DNA of 44,975 bases from Snuella sedimenti (lineage in GTDB: Bacteria; Bacteroidota; Bacteroidia; Flavobacteriales; Flavobacteriaceae): contig NZ_JAELVQ010000026.1 in NCBI RefSeq assembly GCF_016428595.1, forward strand, positions 1 to 44,975, in the 5' to 3' direction. Below the pieces are notes generated by a model, which worked only from the letters and a program-made list of their open reading frames with translations, was not told the DNA's origin and did not search any database. A program made the position numbers and the translations under genes. Shown piece by piece: positions 17,267 through 27,289 of this stretch (positions are counted from its first letter, which is position 1; every line of letters begins with the position of its first letter).

Positions 17267-18349
17267 ATGAAAAATACGGCTTTATCAGCAACTCATGAAG
17301 CACTTGGAGCAAAAATGGTACCCTTTGCAGGCTTTAATATGCCTGTTCAATACGAAGGTGTTAACGCAGAACACGAAACTGTTAGAAACAGTGTTGGTGT
17401 TTTTGATGTTTCACATATGGGCGAATTCCTTATTGAAGGTGAACAGGCCCTGGATTTAATACAAAAAGTATCAAGTAACGATGCTTCAAAGCTTACTGTA
17501 GGCAAGGCCCAATATAGTTGTTTGCCTAACGATAATGGTGGTATTGTAGATGATTTAATTATCTATAAAATTAAAGAACAAACCTACTTGCTAGTAGTTA
17601 ACGCCAGTAATATTGAAAAAGACTGGAATTGGATACAATCTAAAAATGATGTAGGCGCAACCATGCGTAATTTGTCTGATGATTACTCCCTACTTGCCAT
17701 TCAAGGTCCAAAAGCTATTGAAGCCATGCAACCTCTAACCGGTCATGATTTATCAGCTATCAAATTCTACAATTTTGAAGTTGGTGATTTTGCAGGTATC
17801 GACAATGTTATTATTTCTGCCACTGGATATACAGGAAGTGGCGGATTTGAAATTTATTGTAAAAATGATGAAGTCAAACAAGTTTGGGACAAAGTTTTTG
17901 AAGCTGGAGCCGATTTCGGTATCAAACCAATTGGACTGGCAGCACGAGATACCTTGCGTTTAGAAATGGGCTATTGTCTATACGGAAACGATATTAACGA
18001 TACAACCTCCCCTATTGAAGCCGGTTTGGGCTGGATAACCAAATTCACAAAAGACTTCACTAACTCTGAAGCTCTTGAGGAAGAAAAGCGTCGTGGTCCT
18101 AAACGTAAACTTATTGCTTTTGAATTAGACGAACGTGGTATACCACGTCAGGGTTACGATATTGTAGATGCTAATGGCAACAAAATAGGAGAAGTTACAT
18201 CGGGTACCATGTCGCCATCCTTAAACAAGGGTATCGGTCTTGGTTATGTACCCACTACTCTTGCCGGAGTAGATAGCAAAATAAACATTCAAATACGTAA
18301 AAACGCAGTGCCTGCAACTGTAGTAAAGCTGCCTTTTTACAAGGGCTAA
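17267..18349 (+). CDS. gcvT: Glycine cleavage system aminomethyltransferase (T protein)
   Basis: 360 residues, the normal length. It takes the aminomethyl group from the lipoyl H protein, releases ammonia and makes 5,10-methylene-tetrahydrofolate. Family motifs visible are FDVSHMGEF, the folate-site region [12 protein letters not shown] and the C-terminal barrel with GYVP. No gcvH or gcvP is in the window. It is separated from thrC by 77 bp with its own promoter box, and the SDR gene follows after 30 bp. Confidence 0.96.
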   Translation: MKNTALSATHEALGAKMVPFAGFNMPVQYEGVNAEHETVRNSVGVFDVSHMGEFLIEGEQALDLIQKVSSNDASKLTVGKAQYSCLPNDNGGIVDDLIIYKIKEQTYLLVVNASNIEKDWNWIQSKNDVGATMRNLSDDYSLLAIQGPKAIEAMQPLTGHDLSAIKFYNFEVGDFAGIDNVIISATGYTGSGGFEIYCKNDEVKQVWDKVFEAGADFGIKPIGLAARDTLRLEMGYCLYGNDINDTTSPIEAGLGWITKFTKDFTNSEALEEEKRRGPKRKLIAFELDERGIPRQGYDIVDANGNKIGEVTSGTMSPSLNKGIGLGYVPTTLAGVDSKINIQIRKNAVPATVVKLPFYKG

Positions 18350-18379
18350 TACACATTTACCAATTACAGCATGTAGTAT

Positions 18380-19213
18380 ATGAACAAGAAAACCGCTAAG
18401 CATAGAATTTTAATTTTAGGAGCTAGCGGTTTTCTTGGTTCTGCTATCTACAAAGAACTATGCCCATACTTTAATACTTTCGGCACTTACTGCACTAATA
18501 ATACCGCTCTAGAGCATAACAAACATTTTTTTCAATATAACGTTCAAGAAGATGATATTTATGAAATTCTAAACATTATAAGACCAAGTATTGTTATTTC
18601 TGCCTTAAGAGGCGACTTTGCGGCACAATTTATAGCCCATAAACACCTTGCCGAGTATGTGTTTTCACAAAAAATAAAGTGCCTCTTTTTATCATCCGCC
18701 AATGTGTTTGATGCCTATAGCAAGTATCCCAGTTATGAGTATGACAAAACCTTAAGCAATAGTATTTATGGGCATTTTAAAATTAAAATTGAAAACATGC
18801 TGTTGCGCTTGCCTAAAAAACAAGCAACTATTATGCGCTTGCCGATGGTTTTTGGTTCTGGATCGCCAAGAACTTTAGAAATTCTTCAAAGTTTAAAAGA
18901 AAAAACCCCTATCGAAATTTTCCCTAACCTTATAATGAACGTAACTACCGATACTAAAGTTACACAACAAATTCATTACATTATTAATAGAAATAAGTCG
19001 GGAGTGTTTCATCTTGGAAGTAACGATTTGGTACATCATGACGATTTTATAAAAGAGATCATAAAAACCCTAGGTAATCACAACCCCATATTTAAACACG
19101 TTTACACCACTAACGACGACAGATATTTGGCTGTTTTGCCCAAATACAACATGCTACCAAAACATTTGCAATTGGTAAGCCAAGAAATATTAACAGAATT
19201 AAATACCAGTTGA
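18380..19213 (+). CDS. SDR / RmlD-like NAD(P)-dependent sugar-nucleotide epimerase-like protein
   Basis: 277 residues with an N-terminal Rossmann fold, RILILGASGFLGSAIY (GxxGxxG), and a serine-containing LFLSSANVFD strand. A YGHFKIKIE segment stands at the position of the catalytic YxxxK. This is the layout of extended SDR proteins of the RmlD type. The substrate cannot be assigned. It lies 30 bp after gcvT and 54 bp before the pterin dehydratase gene, so it may be part of the gcvT transcript. Confidence 0.7.
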   Translation: MNKKTAKHRILILGASGFLGSAIYKELCPYFNTFGTYCTNNTALEHNKHFFQYNVQEDDIYEILNIIRPSIVISALRGDFAAQFIAHKHLAEYVFSQKIKCLFLSSANVFDAYSKYPSYEYDKTLSNSIYGHFKIKIENMLLRLPKKQATIMRLPMVFGSGSPRTLEILQSLKEKTPIEIFPNLIMNVTTDTKVTQQIHYIINRNKSGVFHLGSNDLVHHDDFIKEIIKTLGNHNPIFKHVYTTNDDRYLAVLPKYNMLPKHLQLVSQEILTELNTS

Positions 19214-19267
19214 TTCTCTGTTACAAAATCATTACTTTGGTACAAAATAACTCAGACACCCTTAACT

Positions 19268-19558
19268 ATGGAAAAACTTTCTGAAAACGATATAGAAAAA
19301 CGTTTACTACACTTACCCGAATGGGATTATTATGACAATGCTATTCATGCGGAATTCGAATTTGAAAACTTTAAAGATTGCTTTAGCGCCATGAGCCGTA
19401 TCGCTTTTGAATGTGAAGCCTTAAACCATCATCCAGATTGGTCCAACACATACAACGTACTTACCATTTCCCTTTCTACACATAGTGCCAATGGGGTTAC
19501 AGATAAAGATTTTAAACTAGCTAAGGCCATTGATGCTATTGTAGAGCCAGAAGAATAA
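19268..19558 (+). CDS. phhB: 4a-hydroxytetrahydrobiopterin dehydratase (pterin-4a-carbinolamine dehydratase)
   Basis: 96 residues, the usual small size. The family signature EALNHHPDWSNTYN (histidine pair and tyrosine) and the following THSANGVTDKDFKLA segment are complete. It dehydrates the 4a-carbinolamine made by aromatic amino acid hydroxylases so that the cofactor can be reduced again. No such hydroxylase is in the window. Confidence 0.93.
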   Translation: MEKLSENDIEKRLLHLPEWDYYDNAIHAEFEFENFKDCFSAMSRIAFECEALNHHPDWSNTYNVLTISLSTHSANGVTDKDFKLAKAIDAIVEPEE

Positions 19559-19581
19559 TTTGTTTTTGGCGACTAGGTTTT

Positions 19582-19589
19582 TAACTTTG
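19582..19589 (+). promoter_or_regulatory. -7 box upstream of the YebC-family gene
   Basis: TAACTTTG matches TAnnTTTG exactly, about 67 bp before the ATG at 19656. The spacing to a TTTG at 19565 is shorter than usual. Confidence 0.45.
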
Positions 19590-19655
19590 TGGAAATTTAA
19601 AAAATAAAAATAATTTCCGTTTTTATTACGGGAATAAAAATAAAAATTTTCAATT

Positions 19656-20375
19656 ATGGGAAGAGCTTTTGAATTTAGAAAAGCACGTAAAATGAAACGT
19701 TGGGCCGCAATGAGCAAAGCCTTTACTCGCATTGGTAAAGATATTGTAATGGCTGTGAAAGAAGGTGGTCCCGATCCAGACAGTAATGCCCGTTTAAGAG
19801 CGGTTATACAAAATGCCAAGGCAGTTAATATGCCTAAAGACAATATTGAAAGAGCTATAAAACGTGCTTCAGACAAAAATCAAGGCGATTACAAAGAAGT
19901 TATTTTTGAAGGTTATGCGCCTCATGGTATAGCCGTTTTAGTAGAAACAGCAACCGACAATAATACTAGAACTGTTGCTAATGTACGTAGCTATTTTAAC
20001 AAGTGCGACGGTAGTTTGGGTACTTCGGGCTCGGTAGTATTTATGTTCGACCATACCTGTAATTTTAGAATCAATGCCGATGGCATAGACCCTGAAGAAA
20101 TTGAACTGGAATTTATCGATTTTGGAGCCGAAGAAGTTTTTGTAGACGATGATGGTATTTTAATCTACGCTCCATTTGAAAGCTTTGGCGCCATACAAGC
20201 TGAACTTGAATCCCGTGGGATTGAAATTTTATCATCTGGATTTGAACGCATTCCGCAAGTCACTAAAAAATTAACGTCCGAGCAAATAGCAGACGTTGAA
20301 AAGCTTTTGGAAAAACTTGAAGAAGATGACGACGTCCAGAACGTGTACCACACCATGGAAGAGTTAAGCGAATAA
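19656..20375 (+). CDS. YebC/PmpR family DNA-binding or translation-rescue protein
   Basis: 239 residues. The N-terminal MGRAFEFRKARKMKRWAAMSKAF and the NMPKDNIERAIKRA segment identify the YebC (TACO1) family; the C-terminal acidic EKLEEDDDVQNVYH is also typical. Members have been described as transcriptional regulators and, more recently, as ribosome factors that help translate proline-rich stretches. Which role applies here cannot be told from sequence. Single gene with its own -7 box. Confidence 0.93.
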   Translation: MGRAFEFRKARKMKRWAAMSKAFTRIGKDIVMAVKEGGPDPDSNARLRAVIQNAKAVNMPKDNIERAIKRASDKNQGDYKEVIFEGYAPHGIAVLVETATDNNTRTVANVRSYFNKCDGSLGTSGSVVFMFDHTCNFRINADGIDPEEIELEFIDFGAEEVFVDDDGILIYAPFESFGAIQAELESRGIEILSSGFERIPQVTKKLTSEQIADVEKLLEKLEEDDDVQNVYHTMEELSE

Positions 20376-20440
20376 ACAACATTCACCCCCTTTCCATTAT
20401 AGGTTTCACAAAAAAGATCAAACATTATAAATCCACTTAA

Positions 20441-21433
20441 ATGTCCAATTTATATAATGGCAAAGTAATTAGATGGGGCATTATTGGTTGTGGTAATGTT
20501 ACAGAGGTTAAAAGTGGCCCTGCCTATAAAAATACAGACGGTTTTCAATTAGCAGCCGTCATGCGTCGTGATCCTGACAAAGTGCGGGATTACGCCAAAA
20601 GGCATGGAATCGAAAAATACTATACCGATGCCGATGCATTAATCAATGATCCGGATATTGATGCCATTTATATTGCGACTCCCCCGGATAGTCATAAACA
20701 GTATGCGTTAAAGGTAGCCAATGCCGGAAAACCTTGCTGTATTGAAAAACCAATGGCACCCAGTTACTTTGACTGTCAAGTTATCTATCAAACCTTTAAA
20801 GCTAAAAAAACACCTCTGTTCGTTGCCTATTACAGGCGCTCCCTACCTCGCTTCAAGCAAGTTAACCAATGGCTTAAAGATAAACGCATTGGAGATATAA
20901 GACACATTCGTTGGCATTTATGCAAACCACCAAATGCTATAGACAGCTCTAAAGCTTACAATTGGAGAACCGACATCAACATAGCTCCTGGAGGTTATTT
21001 TGATGATTTGGCCAGTCACGGACTCGATCTTTTTACTCACCTTTTAGGAAACATTAAAGACGCTCACGGTATATGTACCAACCAACAAGGCTTTTATACT
21101 GCGAAAGATGCCATAACAGCAAGTTGGATACATGAAAATGGCATAACAGGCTCAGGAGCATGGAATTTTGCCAGCAGTATGCACGAAGATGCCGTTAAGG
21201 TTTATGGCAGCAAAGGGACTATTGAATTTTCGGTGTTTCACGACAATCCACTTGTCTTAAAAAATGCTACAAACGATCAAGAACTTTTTATTGAAAACCC
21301 CAAGCATATCCAAATTTACCATGTAGAAGGTATGCGGGATACACTTATTAACAAAGACTACCAACATCCTTCAACAGGACATTCAGCATTACATACAAGC
21401 TGGGTTATGGATAAAATTCTCGGTAAATTTTAA
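20441..21433 (+). CDS. Gfo/Idh/MocA family oxidoreductase
   Basis: 330 residues. The N-terminal NAD(P)-binding Rossmann domain (about 1-125) has the fingerprint GIIGCGNVTEVKSGP and the EKP motif (CIEKPMAPS near residue 102-110). A C-terminal alpha/beta domain carries GGYFDDLASHGLDLF, with the histidine expected in the active site. These enzymes oxidise sugars, inositols or related polyols; the substrate is not deducible. It is convergent with the NYN gene, with a palindromic element between them. Confidence 0.9.
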   Translation: MSNLYNGKVIRWGIIGCGNVTEVKSGPAYKNTDGFQLAAVMRRDPDKVRDYAKRHGIEKYYTDADALINDPDIDAIYIATPPDSHKQYALKVANAGKPCCIEKPMAPSYFDCQVIYQTFKAKKTPLFVAYYRRSLPRFKQVNQWLKDKRIGDIRHIRWHLCKPPNAIDSSKAYNWRTDINIAPGGYFDDLASHGLDLFTHLLGNIKDAHGICTNQQGFYTAKDAITASWIHENGITGSGAWNFASSMHEDAVKVYGSKGTIEFSVFHDNPLVLKNATNDQELFIENPKHIQIYHVEGMRDTLINKDYQHPSTGHSALHTSWVMDKILGKF

Positions 21434-21447
21434 TACTATATTAACCC

Positions 21448-21620
21448 GTTGTGCATTTTTGATAAAATTTTATCAATTTGAGGGCATTTTACAACTGAAA
21501 TGAGTAAAATTTGTATCGAGAATGATAATTTTAGTTTATGAAATAGTTCTCGATACGATTTTTTATCAAAAAATCACTCGAACTGACATTTTGAAACTAG
21601 ATTGACTCTAAATGCACAAC
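21448..21620. repeat. Palindromic MITE-like element A with opposed hairpin cores
   Basis: The 11-bp ends GTTGTGCATTT (21448-21458) and AAATGCACAAC (21610-21620) are perfect inverted repeats. Inside are an 18-bp palindrome TTGATAAAATTTTATCAA (21459-21476), a core in plus orientation (TGAGT to GTATCGAGAA, about 21501-21522) and an opposed core (21546-21587) whose centre is an 8-bp stem, GATTTTTT with AAAAAATC. It fills the gap between convergent genes and may also terminate them. Confidence 0.7.
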
Positions 21621-21627
21621 AGTTATA

Positions 21628-22356
21628 TTATTTATTACGAACATAAATCAATTTAAACCTGGTATTTGGTTGATCGCGCTGTTCTATTTCGAAAGCATCA
21701 AGGGATTTAAACAACGGCGTTAGTTTTTCGAAGCCAAAATTCCTTGAATCAAAATTAGGTTGTTTTTTAATAATCAAAGACCCCACATCACCTAGAAAAG
21801 CCCAACCGTCTTCATCGGCTGCATCGGTCACCGAATGTTTAAGCAATCGGATAACTTTGGGGGTTATATTATATAAATTATCTTTTTTGGCCTTTCCTCC
21901 TTTTTCCTGCTTTTCATTATACTTTGTAAGGATCTCCAGATATATAAATTTATCACAGGCTACGATAAACGGATCTGGAGTTTTCTTTTCTCCTATTCCG
22001 AGCACCTGCATGCCTGCCTCACGTAAACGTGTAGCCAACTTGGTAAAATCACTATCAGACGAAGCCAGACAAAAAGCATCGACCTTACCTGAATACAAAA
22101 CATCCATAGCGTCGATAATCATGGCAGAGTCCGTAGCATTTTTGCCACTGGTATAGCTATATTGTTGTATAGGGCTTATCGCATTTTCTAATAGTACATT
22201 TTTCCATTTAGATAAGTGGGGCTTTGTCCAATCTCCATAAATTCGCTTAATTGTTGGGGTACCATACTTTGTGATCTCTTCCATCATTTCAGAAATGTAC
22301 TTTGAAGGAATATTATCCCCATCAATTAATACGGCAATTTTTGTGTCTTTTATCAT
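21628..22356 (-). CDS. NYN-domain (PIN-like) putative ribonuclease with C-terminal OST-HTH/LOTUS domain
   Basis: 242 residues from the ATG at 22356 (MIKDTKIAVLIDGDNIP); an upstream TTG is rejected. The NYN domain (about 1-140) has the acidic residues of this PIN-like nuclease family in LIDGDN, the ATDSAMIIDAMD helix and the ASSDSDFTKLATRLRE motif. A C-terminal winged-helix OST-HTH domain (about 160-240) is expected to bind RNA. The likely role is RNA cleavage or turnover, by inference from the families. Monocistronic. Confidence 0.85.
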   Translation of the reverse strand: MIKDTKIAVLIDGDNIPSKYISEMMEEITKYGTPTIKRIYGDWTKPHLSKWKNVLLENAISPIQQYSYTSGKNATDSAMIIDAMDVLYSGKVDAFCLASSDSDFTKLATRLREAGMQVLGIGEKKTPDPFIVACDKFIYLEILTKYNEKQEKGGKAKKDNLYNITPKVIRLLKHSVTDAADEDGWAFLGDVGSLIIKKQPNFDSRNFGFEKLTPLFKSLDAFEIEQRDQPNTRFKLIYVRNK

Positions 22357-22487
22357 AAGGTATAAAGGTAACAAAAATATGTGTGGTTGTTAAGTCCTTA
22401 AGCTGCATTTCATTAACTCCGTGTTATCGCAGTAAAACCTTAACATGTTTTAACATTTTTTGGTTAAACAGACGCTTCTTAATTTCA

Positions 22488-22495
22488 TATTTTTG
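22488..22495 (+). promoter_or_regulatory. -7 box upstream of the DUF5117-type metalloprotease gene
   Basis: TATTTTTG matches TAnnTTTG, with TTTG at 22459-22462 as a possible -33 element. It lies about 52 bp before the ATG. Confidence 0.5.
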
Positions 22496-22546
22496 ACGAA
22501 TTATCAAAAAAAATAGATTTTTTTTACGTTAAAAACATTTTAACTC

Positions 22547-25150
22547 ATGAATATTAAGAAACACCTCAAACCACAAACCACTAATTTTTTTATACTTGCC
22601 ATAATGGCTTTGCTTTTTTTCACTCCACATCAAGCCGATGCCCAATGGTTAAAAAAGAAGAAAAAAGCCAAAATTGAAGCAAATGCAACTGAAAAAAAAG
22701 CCAAGGAAAAAACCATAGCCGACTTCACAAAATCCTGTAAAAAAATAGAGGGGTTATTTACCATTTACCAAGACACCCTAAACGGCTCTATAAAAATGGT
22801 TATATCAGAAGACCAGATAAACAAAGAGTTTATTTATTTCAGTCAAATTGCAGATGGTGTTTTAGATGCCGGTAGAATAAACAGGGGGGCTTACAGAGGC
22901 TCTAAAGTGTTTAAAATTGAAAAGTACTTCGACAAAATTGAATTTGTTACTCAAAATACATCCTTTTATTTCGATCCCGAAAGCCCAATATCGAAATCCA
23001 AAGATGCCAATATTAGTAATGGCAATATGGCTAGCTTAAAAGTTGAATTTCATGACAAAAAGCAAGGGCTTTATTTAATTAAAGCTAGCGACCTATTTTT
23101 AAGCGAAACATTATCCCAAATTAAAAGCCCAGGATATCCAGGACAATCACCCACGGCTTTTAAACTAGGAGGTCTTAGTAAAGGTAAAACTAAAATTAAT
23201 ACTATAAGGAATTATAAGGCCAATACCAATCTGGCCATTGAATACGTATACTCTTCTCCAAGTATCCTAAACAGAGGTTCCAACGCCGTAGCAGATGGTA
23301 GAAATGTTAGTATTAAAGTATGCCATAGCTTGATTGCTATGCCCAAGAACGATTATGAAATAAGGTACGACGATCCTCGTGTTGGGTATTTTACAACTCA
23401 GGTAGACGACAAAACAACAACCAGCTCTACTCCATACAGAGACTTAATACACCGCTGGAATTTAAAAAAGAAAGACCAAGAAGCAGCCATTTCAGAACCT
23501 ATAGAACCCATTACATGGTGGATAGAAAATTCAACACCTCTTGAATGGCGGGAAACTATAAAACAAGCTGTTTTACAATGGAATGTTGCTTTTGAAAAAG
23601 CTGGGTTTAAAAATGCCATCGTAGTAAAAATTCAACCAGATGACGCTACTTGGGATGCCGGTGACATAGAATACAATGTATTGCGTTGGACTTCTTCTCC
23701 CCAACCGCCTTTTGGGGGTTACGGCCCTAGCTTTGTTAACCCCAAAACAGGTCAAATTTTAGGTGCCGATATTATGTTGGAGTTTGTTCACTTCTCAAAT
23801 CGGGTATTTTATGATAAAGTATACAACCTAGCTGCATTAGAAACGCCTTTTAACAATGAAGCACATGGTGATAATAATCATATGTATTGCTCATTAGGAC
23901 ATCAAGTACACCAAGATATTATGTTTGCCACCAGTGTTGCTTCGCTAACGGGAGTAACCGATTTAGAAACAGCGCGTATAAAGAAGGAAGCCATGACAGC
24001 CTTAATAATGCATGAAATAGGCCATACACTAGGTTTAAACCACAACATGAAAGCCAGTCAGCTATATTCTCCAGAACAGTTAGCCGATGCTGAATTTATT
24101 GAAGGCAAATGTTTAACCGCTTCTGTAATGGACTATGCTGCCTTAAATATTACTAGAGACCGTAGCAAACAAGGACACTACGACAATACCGTTGTAGGGC
24201 CTTACGATATATGGGCAATTCAATTAGGCTATACACCATTTAAATCGGAAGCAGCACATCAGGCACTCTTAGAACAGTCAACAAAACCAGAATTGATTTT
24301 TGGAAATGATGCCGACGATATGCGCTCCCCTGGTAAGGCTATCGATCCGCGCGTTATGGTAAACGACCAATCCAGTGATGCCATTGCCTATGCTATTGAC
24401 CGCATAGAATTAGCCAATGATTTGATGAAAGAAGCTAAAAGTAATTTGATAAAACCAGGACAATCGTATCAAGAATTAAGACGTGTTTATTATTTACTTA
24501 GTAGCCAGAAAGCATCAGCTGCCAATATTATATCCAGATATATAGGAGGTGTTTATGTAGATCGTGCCATGGTAGGGCAAAAAGGAGAAACACAACCATA
24601 CACCCCCGTGAGCCTTAAAGACCAAAAAAGAGCTATGGCCGCATTAAACAAATATGTATTTGCTCCTGATGCCTTTACAGCCCCTAGCGATCTATACAAC
24701 TATCTAGCGATGCAAAGAAGAGGCTTTAATTTCCAATCAAGTCCTGAAGACCCAAAAATTCACAATCAAATACTTACATATCAACAAAATGTATTGAGTC
24801 ACTTGTTACACTACAACACCTTACAAAGAATAACCGATTCTGAATTATACGGCAATACCTACAACTTACCTAGTTTTATGAACGACTTAAATAATGCCAT
24901 CTTTAAAGAGGATAGTTATGGCAATATAAATTCGTTTAGACAGAACCTTCAATTAGAATACACCAAGACACTTATTAATATGCTAGTAGGCAATCAAAGC
25001 AAACGTTACACAAACCATGCCCAGTCCATGGCGCTTTACAACTTAAAAAATATTAAAGCGAAGATTAACACTACTGGTAACATTGCCACAAAAGCACACA
25101 AACAACATTTAAAAACCCTAATAGACAATACTTTAAAGGAGGTCAAATAA
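22547..25150 (+). CDS. Exported zinc-dependent metalloprotease (DUF5117/DUF5118 type)
   Basis: 867 residues. A long signal peptide (about 1-33, ending QADAQ) is followed by a lysine-rich stretch, DUF5118/DUF5117-like N-terminal domains, and a metzincin catalytic domain with HEIGHTLGLNHN at 489-500. SVMDYAALN provides the Met-turn. The C-terminal part is helical. The family is large and common in Bacteroidota; substrates are not known. The short stretch after the stop holds a heptad array and a terminator. Confidence 0.9.
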   Translation: MNIKKHLKPQTTNFFILAIMALLFFTPHQADAQWLKKKKKAKIEANATEKKAKEKTIADFTKSCKKIEGLFTIYQDTLNGSIKMVISEDQINKEFIYFSQIADGVLDAGRINRGAYRGSKVFKIEKYFDKIEFVTQNTSFYFDPESPISKSKDANISNGNMASLKVEFHDKKQGLYLIKASDLFLSETLSQIKSPGYPGQSPTAFKLGGLSKGKTKINTIRNYKANTNLAIEYVYSSPSILNRGSNAVADGRNVSIKVCHSLIAMPKNDYEIRYDDPRVGYFTTQVDDKTTTSSTPYRDLIHRWNLKKKDQEAAISEPIEPITWWIENSTPLEWRETIKQAVLQWNVAFEKAGFKNAIVVKIQPDDATWDAGDIEYNVLRWTSSPQPPFGGYGPSFVNPKTGQILGADIMLEFVHFSNRVFYDKVYNLAALETPFNNEAHGDNNHMYCSLGHQVHQDIMFATSVASLTGVTDLETARIKKEAMTALIMHEIGHTLGLNHNMKASQLYSPEQLADAEFIEGKCLTASVMDYAALNITRDRSKQGHYDNTVVGPYDIWAIQLGYTPFKSEAAHQALLEQSTKPELIFGNDADDMRSPGKAIDPRVMVNDQSSDAIAYAIDRIELANDLMKEAKSNLIKPGQSYQELRRVYYLLSSQKASAANIISRYIGGVYVDRAMVGQKGETQPYTPVSLKDQKRAMAALNKYVFAPDAFTAPSDLYNYLAMQRRGFNFQSSPEDPKIHNQILTYQQNVLSHLLHYNTLQRITDSELYGNTYNLPSFMNDLNNAIFKEDSYGNINSFRQNLQLEYTKTLINMLVGNQSKRYTNHAQSMALYNLKNIKAKINTTGNIATKAHKQHLKTLIDNTLKEVK

Positions 25151-25270
25151 ACATCTGCGGATTGAAAACCCATAGATTCTAATACCACAAGAGCTTTACC
25201 CTTGAACGACACGGGTCGGCTTTTGTTAATGGCTTTAAAAGTTATTAGGTCTTTACCATGATACAATTAA

Positions 25271-25389
25271 CCAAAAGCTAACAGCTAAAAGTGAAAAATG
25301 AGAAGCCAAAAACTAGCAGTGAGTAGTGAAAAGTTAAAAGCCAACACCCAATAGACAAGACCTAACAGCTAACAGCCAATAATAAAAAG
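25271..25389. repeat. Heptanucleotide array, locus 4
   Basis: Seventeen consecutive 7-mers (119 bp) with no slip, including CCAAAAG, CTAACAG, CTAAAAG, TGAGTAG, TGAAAAG and TTAAAAG. These are reverse complements of units at loci 1 and 6, so the array has opposite orientation. Relative to the upstream gene (here plus strand) the purine-rich sense orientation is the same as at loci 1, 2 and 6. Confidence 0.85.
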
Positions 25390-25395
25390 TTAAAA

Positions 25396-25428
25396 AAAAG
25401 CTACTTCATAAATTATGGAGTAGCTTTT
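25396..25428. terminator. Bidirectional intrinsic terminator
   Basis: Perfect 10-bp stem AAAAGCTACT (25396-25405) with AGTAGCTTTT (25419-25428), an A-run before and T-rich sequence after, between convergent genes. Confidence 0.8.
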
Positions 25429-25544
25429 ATCTTTATATAAATTAGCAATGTTTCTTTTTAGGGACAATTCAATTGTTTACTTTATGTTTCATTACTAAGC
25501 TCGTTACAATTACATACGGACAAATTTCATGCCACGTTTTAAAC

Positions 25545-26093
25545 CTATGAGTAGTGAGGGATCTTTCCCTTTACACCTTGATAAAAGCTACGAATAAACT
25601 TAAAATCAGCTTCAACATCACCTGTAGGATAAAAAGGTTCAGAAATTTTGTTTTGCTTATTCTTAAAATCCAACGTTAACATAATAATTGGAACACCTGC
25701 TTCCTTAGCTATATAATAAAAACCCGTACGCCAAGTCTTCACTTTTTTTCGTGTCCCCTCTGGCGTTAAAGCCATTCTAAACTCATCCCTTTCATTGAAT
25801 AGTCTTGCAATGGCTTTGACCTTATTTTCTTTAATGTGCCTATCTATTGGTGTACCGCCTAGCATTCTAAAAAAATACCCAAAAGGAAAGGTGAACAATT
25901 CACGTTTTGCAATAAAATGTGTCTTTATGCCTAATACCGATCGCAGCAAAATACCAATATAAAAGTCGTGCCAACTGGTATGTGGTGCCGCAATAATAAC
26001 TGCCTTTTTTAGTGTTGCTCTCGAGATGGTGGTATTACCAACAACCTGCCAACCTAAAACTTTAAAATAGATAAGTTTGGCCAGCCATTGCAT
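25545..26093 (-). CDS. Lysophospholipid / 1-acylglycerol-3-phosphate-type acyltransferase
   Basis: 182 residues. PlsC-like fold with the catalytic HxxxxD motif as HTSWHDF (about 38-44) and the ALTPEGTRKK motif (PEGTR, about 110) that binds the acceptor phosphate. It is shorter than typical PlsC proteins and resembles the small 1-acyl-sn-glycerol-3-phosphate acyltransferase-like group. It starts one base after the stop of the upstream alcohol dehydrogenase gene, so it is last in the kdsB operon and may acylate a lipid or glycan precursor there. Confidence 0.85.
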   Translation of the reverse strand: MQWLAKLIYFKVLGWQVVGNTTISRATLKKAVIIAAPHTSWHDFYIGILLRSVLGIKTHFIAKRELFTFPFGYFFRMLGGTPIDRHIKENKVKAIARLFNERDEFRMALTPEGTRKKVKTWRTGFYYIAKEAGVPIIMLTLDFKNKQNKISEPFYPTGDVEADFKFIRSFYQGVKGKIPHYS

Positions 26094-26094
26094 A

Positions 26095-27177
26095 TTACAT
26101 CTTTTTATAAAGTTCCTTTAATTTTTTAGGGGTCATTACCTTTTTCCAATTTTTCCCCAATGCATTTTCCCAAAGTGGTTCTAAACTCAAAGAGATACTA
26201 ATCATAACATCCAATTCTTGATCACTTAAATTAGCACAAATACCTTTCGGTAATTGAATATCGTGCTTCTCTTTCATGGCCTTAAAAAGCGCTACGCCTT
26301 CTGGATAAAATTCTTCTAAATGATCGAATACAATACAATTACCAATACCATGCTTTGTTCCCAACAAATAAGACAACCCATAACTCATAGCATGAGCCAC
26401 ACCTACTTGGGAATACACTATACTCATACCGCCATGCCAAGAAGCCATCATAAGCTTATCTTGAGACTCCTTTATTGAGAGCTTTTCACCCAAAAACACT
26501 TCTTTACAAAGCTCTAAAGCCATTTCTCCATAACTTTGACTAAAGGCATTTAAATAGGTCCCGTTTAAAGATTCAATACAATGGATATAACAATCCATAC
26601 CCGTATAAAACCACTGATCTTTTGGCACATTCTTAGTTAGTTCAGGATCCAACACCACTTGATCAAATGGAGTGTAATCTGAATTTATTCCCAATTTTTT
26701 ATCGGGTCCCGTTAAAACCGTTGTTCTGGACACCTCGGCCCCTGTTCCCGAAATTGTTGGAATACCAACATGATATATTGCTGGGTTTTTAACCAAATCC
26801 CAACCCTGATAATCTTTAGCCTCTCCTTCGTTTGTTAGCATAATAGCTACAGCCTTAGCCAAATCCAACATAGTCCCCCCTCCAATACCTATAATACCAG
26901 AAGGGCGTTCTTTTGTCATTAAAATAATCTCCTCAACCAAATTATCTACTTGAGAGGTCTTTGGTTCTTCCTCTGATGACACATAAATAATTTTATCGTC
27001 ATAGGAAAGCGCTATTCTTGAGGTTATAAAAGCATTACTTTTAAACACATCATCTACCAAATAAATAAATGGAGCGTTTATACTTAAGCGTTTTGGGGCT
27101 AATATATCACCTAATTGATTGAAACTACCTCGACCAAAGATAATCCTTGGTACCATTGGAAAGTTTTTATAATTCAT
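26095..27177 (-). CDS. kdnB: Iron-containing alcohol dehydrogenase, probable Kdo 8-oxidase (KdnB-like)
   Basis: 360 residues. Group III alcohol dehydrogenase: the NAD-binding IGGGTMLDLAKA segment (about 98-109) and all four metal ligands D195, H199, H262 and H276 are present. In Shewanella, KdnB oxidises C8 of Kdo next to a CMP-Kdo synthetase as the first step to 8-amino-Kdo. Here the gene is two places after kdsB in the same operon, which supports the same role. The partner aminotransferase KdnA is not adjacent, so the final product is uncertain. The symbol rests on context and overall resemblance. Confidence 0.7.
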   Translation of the reverse strand: MNYKNFPMVPRIIFGRGSFNQLGDILAPKRLSINAPFIYLVDDVFKSNAFITSRIALSYDDKIIYVSSEEEPKTSQVDNLVEEIILMTKERPSGIIGIGGGTMLDLAKAVAIMLTNEGEAKDYQGWDLVKNPAIYHVGIPTISGTGAEVSRTTVLTGPDKKLGINSDYTPFDQVVLDPELTKNVPKDQWFYTGMDCYIHCIESLNGTYLNAFSQSYGEMALELCKEVFLGEKLSIKESQDKLMMASWHGGMSIVYSQVGVAHAMSYGLSYLLGTKHGIGNCIVFDHLEEFYPEGVALFKAMKEKHDIQLPKGICANLSDQELDVMISISLSLEPLWENALGKNWKKVMTPKKLKELYKKM

Positions 27178-27289
27178 GCAATTTGTTTTCTTTTACTACG
27201 TGTAAAAATAATATTAATTTAAGTTTATTCGGTTTAATGTAATTGGTTTGTAAAAATACTAATTGTCTGGTTATTCTTTCAATTAATTG